From positions 4,092,001 to 4,156,000 of the forward strand of contig OZ242258.1 in assembly GCA_965207025.1 (NCBI GenBank): a DNA stretch of 64,000 bases, given 5' to 3'. This DNA comes from Bin87 sp034423595. GTDB taxonomy: Bacteria; Chloroflexota; Dehalococcoidia; Lucifugimonadales; UBA3495. The translations under genes and the position numbers were made by a program. The first letter of the stretch is position 1. Every line of letters starts with the position of its first letter. Below the pieces are notes generated by a model, which was given only the letters and a program-made list of their open reading frames with translations, did no database searches and was not told where the DNA came from. Positions 1 through 9,035 of this stretch are shown in pieces.

Positions 1-191
1 CCTCGCGGGGGGCAGCCTATATTAACCCTCAGCAGCACAAGGCTGCAAGCGAAGCGAAACTGACGGCAGCGTTGCAATTCAGGTGGTTCAGCTCTTCGTC
101 ATTCTCTCGAAAGCGGAAATCCAGGAAACCACAACCAGAAAATCCCATATATCCTGTGCATCCATGCCAGAAAACCACCTAAAATGGAACG

Positions 192-575
192 CTACCGTGG
201 CGCCTGGTTCAACCCAGCGATTCGCTCGCACCACTGCGCCGCGCCCAGAACCCTACCCTCCTGGGCCCACGGCCCGCCGAACTGCACCGCCATGGGCATC
301 CCCAGCTCGCTCAGGCCCGTCGAGACCACCACCGTGGGCAATCCGGCGGCCGTCCACGGCACCTGGAACGCTGGGTATCCGGCGGTGCTCAGGTCACGGG
401 GAGCCGGCGCCGACACCGCCGGCGTCATCACGACGTCGACCCTGGCAACCATCTCGCTCATGTCGGCTCGGAATTGCCGCCGCAGCCGCTGGGCCTTCAG
501 ATACGCCGACATGGGCATGATCATGCCCATGTCCATTATCCGCTCCAAGTCGTTGCTCAGGGTCATGTTGCTCAC
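192..575 (-). pseudogene. Amidase-signature C-terminal fragment
   Basis: This 127-residue reading frame matches only the last third of an amidase-signature enzyme. It runs almost word for word with the C-terminus of the full-length amidase at 6793-8151 (both contain MAVQFGGPWAQEGRV and end in AGLNQAP). The catalytic Lys and both Ser residues lie in the missing N-terminal part, so it cannot be an active amidase. The two copies are also very similar at the DNA level from about 192 to 530, and similarity stops abruptly just upstream of the GMIMP segment. I read it as a partial duplication left by recombination rather than a gene. Confidence 0.75.
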
Positions 576-688
576 GCCTCAGCATAGGTGGTGGTACCGA
601 GCCGCAAGACACCCCGCTGGCGTTTGGCCGTCCAGAGCCGGTCACGTCTCAGGCGATTTCGCTATCCGACGCTTCAGGGTAGCCAGGG

Positions 689-1096
689 CTAGGTCTGGGT
701 CAGCAGGGATGTCAGCTTGGCTAGCAAATCCCCTGCGTCGTCGAGGCTTTCGGGCACCATGTCGTCCTCGTAGAAGTTCTCGTGGAGTGCGCTGGAGGAG
801 TTGAAGAAACGACGGATGCCGGCGTCCCCGGTTTCTGAGCCCAGCCGGTTGGCGGCCTTGTGATAGTGACGGTGGCGGTGGTGCTCCCAGCCACGCTGCT
901 CCGCGACGGCCTTCAGCACCTGGATACCGGTACTCCAGCTTTACTCGGACGCCTGCGCGAGATCACCGGCGTCCAGTTCCGCACGTGCCTGGATCAGGAA
1001 GCGCTCGCTGGCGTGTCGGTATTGCTCGGTATTTACTCGGGGATCCTCCTGCCACTCATACAGATCAGCAACGCTAGCGTGCTTGGGCAACGACAC
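689..1096 (-). pseudogene. PaREP1/HEPN-like small protein gene with one internal stop
   Basis: The last 76 codons resemble the PaREP1 family of small helical HEPN-like proteins: a KAVAEQRGW helix, an ALHENFYED segment and an acidic end. Reading upstream in the same frame gives 51 more plausible codons (ADLYEWQEDPRVNTEQYRHA, then a segment rich in Ala and Glu) back to a GTG at 1094-1096. Only a TAA at 941-943 interrupts the frame. The intact protein would be about 135 residues. Family assignment is by eye. PaREP1 and HEPN proteins are often linked to nucleotidyltransferase toxin-antitoxin systems, but no such partner is visible here. The start codon is uncertain. Confidence 0.45.
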
Positions 1097-1155
1097 CGCA
1101 GTGGTCTTGGTAGAATGGCTCAGGTGTCAGTTGTGAATGTTCCTCTGAGCAAGCC

Positions 1156-1400
1156 ATGTTTGACTATTCAACACACTCCAGTAGGATGTCTCAGGCCGAG
1201 CTGGCAGCCGGCATCCGCGAAACGAAAACAAACCGATGATTGCCCAGCCCGTGATCGTCTACATGGTAAACAGCACAGAGGCGTCCACTGATGAACAGTC
1301 CCCGCGACCAAAGTGATGATCGTCTCTCCTCCCGTCTGCGGCAAGACCAATCCTCTCGACGCGCTCACCAGGCGCGTCGGCGGGACCCCAAGCAGGAATC
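1156..1400 (+). other. Chain of tiny overlapping ORFs
   Basis: Three short frames follow one another with coupled stop/start junctions. The first is a 27-codon frame from ATG 1156 to TGA 1239. The second is a 26-codon frame starting inside that stop (ATGA at 1236) and ending at 1316. The third starts at 1316 through a TGATG overlap and opens with MIVSPPVCGKTNPLDALTRR. Such junctions are typical of compact phage or plasmid operons. None of the peptides is recognised and no strong ribosome-binding site precedes the first, so coding is uncertain. Confidence 0.25.
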
Positions 1401-1479
1401 CCGGCGCGACAAAGCAGATGACCGCACTCCGCCCACGAGCGCCGCGCTCCGTCTTGAACAGACAGGGCGCGACCCTTCA

Positions 1480-2212
1480 ATGCCGCAGCGTGGCATCACC
1501 GTCAAATCGAAGTGGTACGCCGGCTTCGCCTTCGATTCTGACGCCTCTTCCATCGACTACGAAGACGACGTACTTAGTCTCCGCGACGCAGACAGGCAAA
1601 CCGTTGCAACCGTCCACGTCGGAGACCTCGACGAAATGACCAAAAAAAGGGGGACCTTCAGCAACGAACTACGGGTATCGAGCAGAAACGGCAAAACATG
1701 GGTGTGCCGCGGGATGCAATCCGGTCCGTCTACCAAGCTCACTCGGATCGTTCAAAGGCGTATCCATTACCACCGCATCGAGGAAGCCAAGCCCATCTCC
1801 CGGAAAGTCGCCCCCAAAATCCTTGAGATGCGCGCCCGCTTGGGTCATTGGCTCACGGGCCACGACCGCTACCGACGCCGGTCAGAAACCGACCCGCTAA
1901 GCGCGGACATCCAAGGTGTCCTCAGCCGGTGCGACAAGTACGTAATCGAATGCCTGGACTCCCAGGCCACGCGGGAACTCCAGCAACTGACCAAGCTCGG
2001 TGCGCCCAACACCCTCGAAAGAGCCCGTCAGCACACGAACCGTTCCTACTTGGAAAACGATCCCTCAGGTGCTGGCTTCGGCTCAACAGACGTTCCGCCG
2101 CAAACTCACAGAAGAACATGCCGAGGCAGTATCCACCGACGAAGACGCCACCCTAGTATTACAGCCGCGCTTCGCGGGGAGTACTCATGTCGCCGACCAT
2201 CCCGGAAGTTAG
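1480..2212 (+). pseudogene. Hypothetical protein gene with probable frameshift
   Basis: From ATG 1480 the frame reads like a real protein for about 180 residues (for example KSKWYAGFAFDSDASSIDYE and HVGDLDEMTKKRGTFSNELR). After about 2045 its composition becomes Arg-rich and unnatural, while the neighbouring frame becomes protein-like (QQTFRRKLTEEHAEAVSTDE) until a stop at 2212. The simplest reading is one gene with a frameshift near 2045-2075. I do not recognise the family. It lies at the start of the window's decayed accessory DNA, on the same strand as the tiny ORF chain upstream. Confidence 0.4.
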
Positions 2213-2541
2213 ATGGCTGTTATGCAGGCTGCTGAGACTACTTTATGAAAGCACTGACCTATCTATCCGGTAGCCTTGGTGGAGCCGGTGGCATCAAGTC
2301 TGAGCCTTGCAATCCATTGCCAGAGACACTTTCAGAGGTTAGCCTGATTGCACAGGAATATTCGGGCATCGCTGCTCTCCCGCCAGCCTACCAATTACTC
2401 AACCATCAATTCAAAGCTGTTGGTTTACCAGCCCGGGACTGCCAGGGAGAGGCCACAGCCCAATTCGCGCCCGCCCACCGCCGATAACCACCACCATTCC
2501 TTAGCGGCGGCGGGTGTTTGGCCAAGACAGGAGGGACGTAC
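2213..2541. other. Intergenic, no gene seen
   Basis: No convincing coding frame lies here. The only feature noted is the strong Shine-Dalgarno sequence AGGAGGGA at 2529-2536, which serves the thiolase gene that follows. Confidence 0.5.
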
Positions 2542-3678
2542 ATGAGCACCTTGAAGGACAAATGCGCCATCGTTGGCGTGGGAGAGACTGTCTACAACCG
2601 GGACTCCGGCCGGACCGAGTTGAACATGGCCGTGGAGGCGGCCAACTGCGCCATCGCCGACGCGGGTCTTGTTCCCCAGGATATTGACGGCATCGTGAAG
2701 TTTACCGCCGACTCCACACCCCAGGGGGAATTGGCAGCCTGCCTGGGTATTCCCTACCTGCGGTACTACGGCGAATTGGGGCCGCTGGGCGGGGCCGCCT
2801 GCGGCCTGGTCATACAGTCGGCGATGGCCGTTGCCCAGGGCTTGGCCAACAACGTGTTGGTGTATCGTTCAGTCAACGGCCGCTCCGGGCAACGCTACGG
2901 CTCCGGGACGGTCACCACCCGCCGGGGCCTGGGCAGCTCCGCATTCACCGAGCCTTACGGCCTGTTGGTGCCTGGGCAATCCAGCGCACTGCGGGCGCGT
3001 CGCCACATGCACGAGTTCGGCACCAAGATGGAGCATTTCGGCGCGGTTGCGGTGGCCTTCCGAAATAGCGCCTGCCTCAATCCCAAGGCCATCATGCACG
3101 GGCGGCCCATCACCATGGAGGACTACCTGACCTCCAGAATGTTCTTCGACCCCCTGCACATACTGGACTGCGCGCTGGAGGCCGACGGGGCCAACGCTTT
3201 CGTCATCACCTCGGCGGAAAGGGCGGCCAACCTGAAACAGCCGCCGGTGTACATAACCAGCGCGACCCAAACGCTGCAGGGCAGTATGGGCGAGCGCGGG
3301 CGTTCCTGGGACGAAAGCGGCGGAGCCCTGATGGCCCCCGAGTTGTTCGGTGAGGCCGGGGTCACCCCGCGGGACATTGACGTGGTGGGCTTCTACGACC
3401 ACTTCAGTCCGGTGATCATCACCAAGCTGGAGGACTACGGTTTCTGCCAGCGCGGCGAGGGCGGGCCCTTCGTCGAGGGAGGCAGGATTGAAGTGGACGG
3501 AGAACTGCCGGTCAACACTTCCGGCGGGCATCTATCCGAGGCCTACCTTCAGGGCATGAACCAGATCATCGAAGTGGTGCGTCAGCTGCGGGGACAGTCG
3601 CCGGCCCAGGTGGAGGGCGCGGAGTTGGGTCTGGTTGACAGTGGCGACGGCTCGGGCGCACTGATACTGAGGAGGTGA
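2542..3678 (+). CDS. SCP2-type thiolase / acetyl-CoA acetyltransferase-like protein
   Basis: This 378-residue protein belongs to the non-decarboxylating thiolase group related to SCP-x and archaeal thiolases. It opens with CAIVGVGET and has a cysteine (Cys87, GGAACG) where the nucleophile is expected. It ends with the family's NTSGGHLSEAYLQGM segment. Members condense or cleave acyl-CoA, usually together with a DUF35 protein, and such a gene follows 7 bases downstream. ATG 2542 is chosen because AGGAGGGA lies six bases before it; an in-frame TTG 24 bases upstream has no such site. The substrate cannot be read from the sequence; steroid, branched-chain or short-chain acyl-CoA are all possible. 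Confidence 0.85.
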   Translation: MSTLKDKCAIVGVGETVYNRDSGRTELNMAVEAANCAIADAGLVPQDIDGIVKFTADSTPQGELAACLGIPYLRYYGELGPLGGAACGLVIQSAMAVAQGLANNVLVYRSVNGRSGQRYGSGTVTTRRGLGSSAFTEPYGLLVPGQSSALRARRHMHEFGTKMEHFGAVAVAFRNSACLNPKAIMHGRPITMEDYLTSRMFFDPLHILDCALEADGANAFVITSAERAANLKQPPVYITSATQTLQGSMGERGRSWDESGGALMAPELFGEAGVTPRDIDVVGFYDHFSPVIITKLEDYGFCQRGEGGPFVEGGRIEVDGELPVNTSGGHLSEAYLQGMNQIIEVVRQLRGQSPAQVEGAELGLVDSGDGSGALILRR

Positions 3679-3685
3679 AGCAGCT

Positions 3686-4099
3686 ATGACTACCGCTAGT
3701 TTTCCCCTGCCGGTGCCCAACCTGGACAACCAGGAATTCTGGGACCAGTGCCGGCAGCGCCGGCTGGTGCTGCGGCGTTGCCTGGACTGCCGTTCCTTCC
3801 ACCATCCGCCAAGCCCAAACTGCCCGCAGTGCGCTTCGTCCAACCTGGAGTGGGTGGAGTCGCCAGGGAAGGGCAAGGTTTACACCTACGTCATAACCCG
3901 CCAGCCGGTGAACCCGGCCTTCCGGGAGCGTCTCCCCTGGGGCGTGGTGGAAGTTGAGCTGGAGGAGGGAGTCCACCTTATCAGCAATCTGGTGGACTGT
4001 GACGCGGACGACATCGAGATCGGCATGGAAGTGGAGGTGGTCTTTGAGGCGGTCAACGACGAGATAACCCTGCCCAAGTTCAGGAGAGTCGTACAGTAG
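3686..4099 (+). CDS. DUF35 zinc-ribbon/OB-fold protein, thiolase partner
   Basis: The 137-residue product has the DUF35 layout. An N-terminal helix is followed by a rubredoxin-like zinc ribbon with Cys32, Cys35, Cys46 and Cys49, then an OB-fold (GKVYTYVITRQPVNPAF, WGVVEVELEEGVHLISNLV). In archaea such proteins bind a thiolase and an HMG-CoA synthase and bridge their acyl-CoA sites. The gene sits directly behind the thiolase on the same strand, so the two very likely form one operon and one complex. Confidence 0.88.
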   Translation: MTTASFPLPVPNLDNQEFWDQCRQRRLVLRRCLDCRSFHHPPSPNCPQCASSNLEWVESPGKGKVYTYVITRQPVNPAFRERLPWGVVEVELEEGVHLISNLVDCDADDIEIGMEVEVVFEAVNDEITLPKFRRVVQ

Positions 4100-4414
4100 C
4101 CATATCCCCGTAGGGGTGCCCTGACTGTCTCCCGCCACAGTGGCAGCTCGGCGCGAATCAGGCGGCGGTTCTTGGCGTCGGCAGCTAGTGGTCCGGAATC
4201 TTTGAAATGATGAGTTGATGGCATCGTCCTGGTTCTCCAGCGAAGTCGGTCTAAAGCAAGGCTTGAAGACGGGTTCCCATCATCTCAAAGCGGTTGGTCT
4301 ACTAGCGTCCTTGTGGGATTCGGAGCGACAGGTGTAGTGGAGTTCCTGCTGTGAGGTGGGATACAGCCGATCGTCTTGCCGCCTCAACTTATTTGCTTGT
4401 ATCCAAGCTCCTGA
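4100..4414. other. Intergenic, no gene seen
   Basis: These 315 bases lie between the DUF35 gene and the left inverted repeat of the IS630 element. Apart from a short CCCCGTAGGGG palindrome near 4107, I see no coding frame, repeat or promoter of note. Confidence 0.4.
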
Positions 4415-5187
4415 AGCCTAAACCGAAGCCAAAGTGAAATCTACATTTACAGGTCGGAGAGGGTCGGCTTGGGTTCTGCCCATTAGTTCGTCGGTTTTGG
4501 CTTGCAGCACGGTTCGGCAGCGGCGTTTGACTTCCTCCCTGCGGTGGGTCAGATTGGTGAAAAAGCCACCCACCTTGTCCCGGACTGCGACACGGGTGCC
4601 CAAGCACAAGTTGGCGGTGGTCTCCTGACGTACCCACCCCAGATCGCCCCGTCGGAGTTGAAATCCGGACGGTAACTGGGTAGGTTTACCAAGCGCAGGC
4701 GTAAACCGGGCGTTGTGAGATAAGCCCTAATGGCGTCGCCCCGATGGGCTGGCGAATTGTCCCAGATCACCGTCAGCGGTTCGGTGTGCCGCGCTCGTTC
4801 GCCATTGGCGGATTGCCCTGCAGTTCCATCACCTCCACCGTCTCCAGACACACCGCCGAGTAGTAGCTCACCCTCTCCCCGCGGTGCAGGCTACTGGAAT
4901 CCCCCCGGGGCCAGTGCCCCTCTCAGCACCCACTTACCCAGTAGATCAGCATCAGCCTGAAAGTGGGCCTCGTCGGCAAAGAATGTCTTGGTTCCCGTCC
5001 GTGCCGCCGACACCGTCAGCGCTGCATACTCTTCTACAAAGGCTTCCCGCCGCGCTGGGTCCGCCTTGACCAACCACTTCTTGGGTCGCTTCAGCACAAA
5101 TCCCAGCCGGTGCAGGTAGTTCAGACAACTGCTCCGGCTCAACGCCAGCCCGAAGCCATCCTCCACAAATTGCCGCACCGCCTTCCT

Positions 5188-5204
5188 CCTGAGCCTGCCG
5201 AAGG
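5188..5204. repeat. Short palindromic repeat inserted in transposase
   Basis: The sequence CCTGAGCCTGCCGAAGG has the same architecture as the repeat at 28639-28661 (CCTGAGCTTGTCGAAGG core). Removing 16 bases of it restores the IS630 transposase frame, which marks it as an insertion rather than native coding sequence. Confidence 0.65.
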
Positions 5205-5414
5205 GTCCAGTTGGACAGTCCGATACCCGCCTGCGATGGCATCTCCCGCACCGCCGACTTCAGCTCTCCCCGTTGCTCCACGTCCAACGTGGGGGGAACC
5301 ATCGCTCTGTTCAAGAACCAGCCCCTTGGGTCCGCCCTCGGCGAAGGCTTTGGCCCATTGGCCAATGGTGTGGGCACCGCGCTCCAAGGCTCGACCCACC
5401 ACCGCCGTCCATCC

Positions 5415-5438
5415 CCCGTGTCAAGCACGGGGCAGGCT
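5415..5438. repeat. Short palindromic repeat inserted in transposase
   Basis: The 24-base element has a CCCGTG-TCAAG-CACGGG hairpin plus a GGCAGGCT tail. It sits in the transposase as eight extra codons including a TGA stop. Close relatives occur as a pair at 48625-48671. Confidence 0.7.
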
Positions 5439-5679
5439 CTGAGCCAGCAGCCGCACCCTGTGCCATCGCTCCCGTTCCCGTGGCGTCGGTACTCGGTACA
5501 TCCGTCCCTTACTTCAGCCCCGTCCATGCGCCACTGCTCCAGCAACCCACCCATCTCCTGCCTACCCGACTACCTACCTCAGATCTCCCAAACGACCGTC
5601 CGATTTGACCCCAATTCAACCCAACACCAATGCGGGTTTCACCTTGGACTCAGTTTAGGCTGTCGGGTACGGACCAATC

Positions 5680-6549
5680 CTACGGCTCCAGCAACTCGCC
5701 ATAGGTGTCGGGGCGGCGGTCCCGGTAAAACTGCCAAGTGGTGCGGACTTGGCGTATTTCATCCAGGTCCAAGTCGGCGACGATGACTTCATCCCGGTCG
5801 CGGGACCCTTGGGCGACGATTTGACCCCTGGGGTCGCAGAAATAGCTCTTGCCGTAGAACTCCCCTATCTCCCAAGGCTGTTCCCAGCCCACTCGGTTGA
5901 TGGCGCCGACGAAGTACCCGTTGGCTATGGCATGGGCGGGCTGCTCCAACTCCCAGAGGTACTCGGACAGTCCTGCCACGGTGGCGGAAGGGTTGAACAC
6001 CAGCTCTGCCCCGTTGAGTCCCAGCGCCCTCGCGCCTTCGGGGAAGTGGCGGTCGTAGCAGATGTACACGCCCACTTTGCCGACGCTGGTGTCGAAGACA
6101 GGGTAACCGGTGTTGCCGGGCCTGAAGTAGAACTTCTCCCAGAAACCCGGTTCCAAGTGGGGTATATGGGTCTTGCGGTACTTGCCCAGGTAGGTTCCAT
6201 CCCGCTCCAGCACGACCGCCGTGTTGTAGTAGACCCCGAGCATCTCCTCCTCGTAGACGGGAACGATCAGCACCATGCCGTGCTTTTTGGCGAGTTCCTG
6301 CATCAACCGAACTGTCGGCCCCTCGGGTACCTTTTCCACCATCGCGTACCAGCGGACGTTCTGCTCGGCGGGAAAATATGGGCCATAGAACAACTCCTGG
6401 AGACACAGGACCTGCACCCGCTGGGCCGCCGCCTGCTCGATCAGCGAGACATGTTTGTCGATCATGTATTGTTTCAGACGGCCCAGGTCCTGGAGCGCTT
6501 GGCCGTCGACGCTGGCCTGAATCAACCCGGCGCGGATGGTCCGTGGCAT
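5680..6549 (-). CDS. Nitrilase-superfamily amidohydrolase (ureidopropionase / carbamoylputrescine amidase type)
   Basis: The 289-residue protein carries the complete nitrilase triad: Glu52 (CLQELF), Lys126 (YRKTHIPH) and Cys164 (YICYDRHFPE). The surrounding motifs are most like beta-ureidopropionase and N-carbamoylputrescine amidase, cytosolic enzymes that release CO2 and ammonia from N-carbamoyl amines. The ATG is preceded by AGGAGG at good spacing. The next reverse-strand gene upstream is an amidase (8151-6793), so the two may act together on amide or pyrimidine-type nitrogen compounds. The exact substrate is inference. Confidence 0.85.
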   Translation of the reverse strand: MPRTIRAGLIQASVDGQALQDLGRLKQYMIDKHVSLIEQAAAQRVQVLCLQELFYGPYFPAEQNVRWYAMVEKVPEGPTVRLMQELAKKHGMVLIVPVYEEEMLGVYYNTAVVLERDGTYLGKYRKTHIPHLEPGFWEKFYFRPGNTGYPVFDTSVGKVGVYICYDRHFPEGARALGLNGAELVFNPSATVAGLSEYLWELEQPAHAIANGYFVGAINRVGWEQPWEIGEFYGKSYFCDPRGQIVAQGSRDRDEVIVADLDLDEIRQVRTTWQFYRDRRPDTYGELLEP

Positions 6550-6792
6550 TGCAACCTCCTGTCGGTGGCTTTCCTTCCAGTGCCGGCCGGTTCGTGATGA
6601 CCTGGACAGCGGCAGTTGCCACTGCGGTTACCGTGAACTGCAGCCGGTCGTAGAGGTCTCTTTCCTCGTTCAGCAAGGCCGGCGGCGCTGGGTTGACTCA
6701 CCACATCTGGATGCCGGTCCGGAGCTTTTCCATGAGGTATTGGACGAACGTTTCCGGGTGCGTTAACGTGACCTTCGTATGGACGACGGGCG

Positions 6793-8151
6793 TCAAAAGT
6801 TGGGCGGCGCCTGGTTCAACCCAGCGATTCGCTCGCACCACTGCGCCGCGCCCAGGACCCGGCCCTCCTGCGCCCACGGGCCGCCGAACTGCACCGCCAT
6901 AGGCATCCCCAACTCGCTCAGGCCCGTGGAGACCACCACCGTGGGCAACCCGGAAGCCGACCACGGTACTTGGAACGCCGCATCGCCAGTGGTGTTCAGG
7001 TCCCGGGGGGCCGGCGACGGCATCGCCGGCGTCATCACCACGTCCACCCTCGCAGCCATCTCGCTGAAGTCGGCGCGGAATTGCCGCCGCAGCCGCTGGG
7101 CTTTCAGGTACGCCGACGTGGGCATGATCATGCCCATCTCCATGCCGGCCCGGATGCGCGGGCCGTAGTCGGCGGCGCGCGCGCGATGATTGGCCTCGTG
7201 GATCGCCGCGCACTCGACGTTGGACACGATGCGCTGGAACCTATGCACCACGGCGAAGCTGTCGGGCAGCGGAATTTCCTCGACTTCAGCCCCAGCCTCC
7301 ACCAGTTGATTGGCCACGGCCTCCGTGTGCGCCCACATATCCGGCGTGGCATAGTCCTGGTAGTACTGTCGCACCAGCCCGATGCGCGGCGGCCGGTCAT
7401 GCTCGGCCATCTCCGCCCTAAGGTCTGGCACGGGTTCGCGCAGGCTGCCGGGGTCATTGTCGTCCGCGCCGCTCAGCACGGTCAGCATCAGCGCGGCGTC
7501 GGCCACAGTGCGGGTCAGGATGCCCACATGGTCCAGCGACCAGCTCAACGGGGCCACCCCGTACCGGGAGATACGCCCGTAGGTGGGCTTCACGCCGACG
7601 ATGCCATTGTAGGCCGCCGGGCGGCAGGTGGACCCGCCAGTCTGCGAGCCGAGAGCGGCCGGAACCATCCGCGCCGCCACCGCCGCAGACGATCCGCTGC
7701 TGGAGCCGCCGGGCGTGTGCTCCAGGTTCCACGGGTTGCGCGTCGGCGAAGGGTCGGAGGAGGCAAATTCGGTGGTGACCGCCTTGCCCAGAATGATGCC
7801 GCCGGCCGCCTTGATCTTGGCCACCGATGTGGCGTCGAATGCCGGCACGAAGTCGGCGTACACCTTCGACCCGCAGGCGGTGAGCATGCCCTCGGTGTAG
7901 AAAATGTCCTTCAGGCCCACCGGCACGCCGTGGATCAGGCCTAGCGGATCGCCCCGCCGGACTTCCGCCTCTCGTTCCCGGGACGCCGACAACACGGCGT
8001 CCCGGTCAATGGTGACCCACGCCCGCAGGTCGCCGTCCAGTGCGTCGATGCGCTCCAGCAGCGCTTCGGCCAGCGCCACCGGCGACAGGGTTCCATCGCG
8101 AATCTGCGCGGCGGCTTCCGCCACCGAAAGCTCGTGGAGTTCAGGCATCAT
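6793..8151 (-). CDS. Amidase-signature family hydrolase (GatA-like)
   Basis: This full-length protein of 452 residues has the Ser-cisSer-Lys triad: Lys81 (PVGLKDIFY), Ser150 (TPGGSSSGSSAA) and Ser174 (GSQTGGSTCRPA). It hydrolyses an amide bond, but the substrate is not evident. No GatB or GatC gene is adjacent, so it is more likely a free-standing amidase than the tRNA amidotransferase subunit. Two consecutive ATG codons follow AGGAGG; the second (8148) has the better spacing. Its 3' third is duplicated as a fragment at 192-575. Confidence 0.87.
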   Translation of the reverse strand: MMPELHELSVAEAAAQIRDGTLSPVALAEALLERIDALDGDLRAWVTIDRDAVLSASREREAEVRRGDPLGLIHGVPVGLKDIFYTEGMLTACGSKVYADFVPAFDATSVAKIKAAGGIILGKAVTTEFASSDPSPTRNPWNLEHTPGGSSSGSSAAVAARMVPAALGSQTGGSTCRPAAYNGIVGVKPTYGRISRYGVAPLSWSLDHVGILTRTVADAALMLTVLSGADDNDPGSLREPVPDLRAEMAEHDRPPRIGLVRQYYQDYATPDMWAHTEAVANQLVEAGAEVEEIPLPDSFAVVHRFQRIVSNVECAAIHEANHRARAADYGPRIRAGMEMGMIMPTSAYLKAQRLRRQFRADFSEMAARVDVVMTPAMPSPAPRDLNTTGDAAFQVPWSASGLPTVVVSTGLSELGMPMAVQFGGPWAQEGRVLGAAQWCERIAGLNQAPPNF

Positions 8152-8445
8152 TCAACCTCCTAGGCGGCGCCAGTGCCGCGATTGGTTCGCTGTTATCGGT
8201 GCGGGACTTGGATCGTCGCCGTTGCCGGCTATTTTTGGTGCAACGGTTCCAGGTCCGGGCGGACCTTGGCATCGTCAACGTCGAATATCTGCAAGGCCGC
8301 AGTTCGCAGATACCATTCCAGCTCCACGGTGCGATTCTCTCCGAATTGGGCACCTGCTTTCCGATGGAGACCCGCGTCGCCACATTTTCGGTTACCCACA
8401 CCAAGCCGCCGGAGCCTGTTGCTATCCAACAGGCTCCCATACCTG

Positions 8446-8883
8446 TCAAGGAAGGAACAGCCCGTACGGCCAATCGGCGTAGTCGTCCGTAAAAACCCGG
8501 TCGGGAGGCCACTCCAACTCCGACCCCAACAGATTTAGAAACAGATTTTCCAAGTCCGACTGCTTTTCGAGTTGTTCCTCCAAAACCTCGAGCGACACCC
8601 GTTCCGCCGGCACCTCAGTGCCCCGAGACGTCGTCAAACGGCCGACTTGCCGGAAAGAATGGGCCAGCATATTCCGAAAATTGTAGGCTTCGCGCATCTG
8701 CGCGGCCAGATCGCCGAATTGTTCCGTCATCATGCTACCTTCCGTCACGGCTTCGTACAAGCGCACCTTCGCGCGGAACGGGATAGGCGTTTCCATGAAC
8801 CAACGACGAAATTCCTCCTGATGGCTCCCCACATCCAACCACTCAACGAGCAACCAAGTCAGATGGAATTCTAGTGAGGCCAT
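8446..8883 (-). CDS. Hypothetical HEPN-like protein
   Basis: This helical protein of 145 residues contains RNMLAH at residues 70-75, matching the Rx4H signature of HEPN ribonuclease-type domains, within YNFRNMLAHSFRQVGRL. The C-terminal half is acidic and ends in a Trp/Tyr-rich tail. I do not recognise the exact family. It lies alone between the amidase and the ImmA/IrrE remnant. HEPN proteins are common in toxin-antitoxin and defence modules, but no antitoxin partner is visible. The frame is clean, unlike most of its neighbours. Confidence 0.5.
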   Translation of the reverse strand: MASLEFHLTWLLVEWLDVGSHQEEFRRWFMETPIPFRAKVRLYEAVTEGSMMTEQFGDLAAQMREAYNFRNMLAHSFRQVGRLTTSRGTEVPAERVSLEVLEEQLEKQSDLENLFLNLLGSELEWPPDRVFTDDYADWPYGLFLP

Positions 8884-9035
8884 CAGCCCGAGGTATTCTC
8901 CCCACCCAGCGGTAATTCATTATCAGCCCACCCGGGCACTCATCGAGAACTCCCTCCAGTGATGGTACAGGCGATCTCAGAACGCGACCACTAGCGTCAG
9001 ACCACCCTACAGTCAACGACTGCCTTCCGCGCTGG

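Larger units (their letters stand above)
4418..5500 (-). pseudogene. IS630-family transposase, disrupted
   Basis: The DDE transposase would have read from about 5500 (MYRVPTPRERERWHRVRLLA) to 4418. Two breaks are explained by short insertions. Removing 24 bases at 5415-5438 rejoins LLAQ to GWTAVVGRALERG in frame and deletes an in-frame TGA. Removing 16 bases around 5188-5204 rejoins NWT to RKAVRQFVEDGFG. Another shift lies between the GKWVLRGALAPGG and VIWDNSPAHRG segments. The third acidic position also looks altered: NSDGAIW replaces the usual DEAIW. The enzyme cannot be functional. Confidence 0.8.
4415..5661 (-). mobile_element. IS630-family insertion sequence, inactive
   Basis: The ends carry imperfect inverted repeats of about 26 bases, at 4415-4440 and 5636-5661; both begin AGCCTAAAC or AGCCTAAAC-like when read inward. 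Between them lies a reverse-strand transposase in pieces. There is an N-terminal helix-turn-helix (GAHTIGQWAKAFAEGGPKGL), a middle with LSRSSCLNYLHRLGFVLKRP, FFADEAHFQAD for the first catalytic Asp and VIWDNSPAHRG for the second, and a C-terminus with EEVKRRCRTVLQAK. Length and layout fit IS630. I could not confirm a TA target duplication. The coding frame is broken several times, twice by inserted palindromic repeats. Confidence 0.82.

Noticed and set aside
4952..5554. A 200-codon reverse-strand frame through the IS630 element
   Set aside because: Only parts of it match a transposase; the continuous frame arises from the shifts caused by inserted repeats and is not a separate gene.
8141..8512. 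Reverse-strand frame overlapping the start of the amidase gene
   Set aside because: It has unnatural composition, no ribosome-binding site, and overlaps two better supported genes. I consider the gap at 8152-8445 non-coding.
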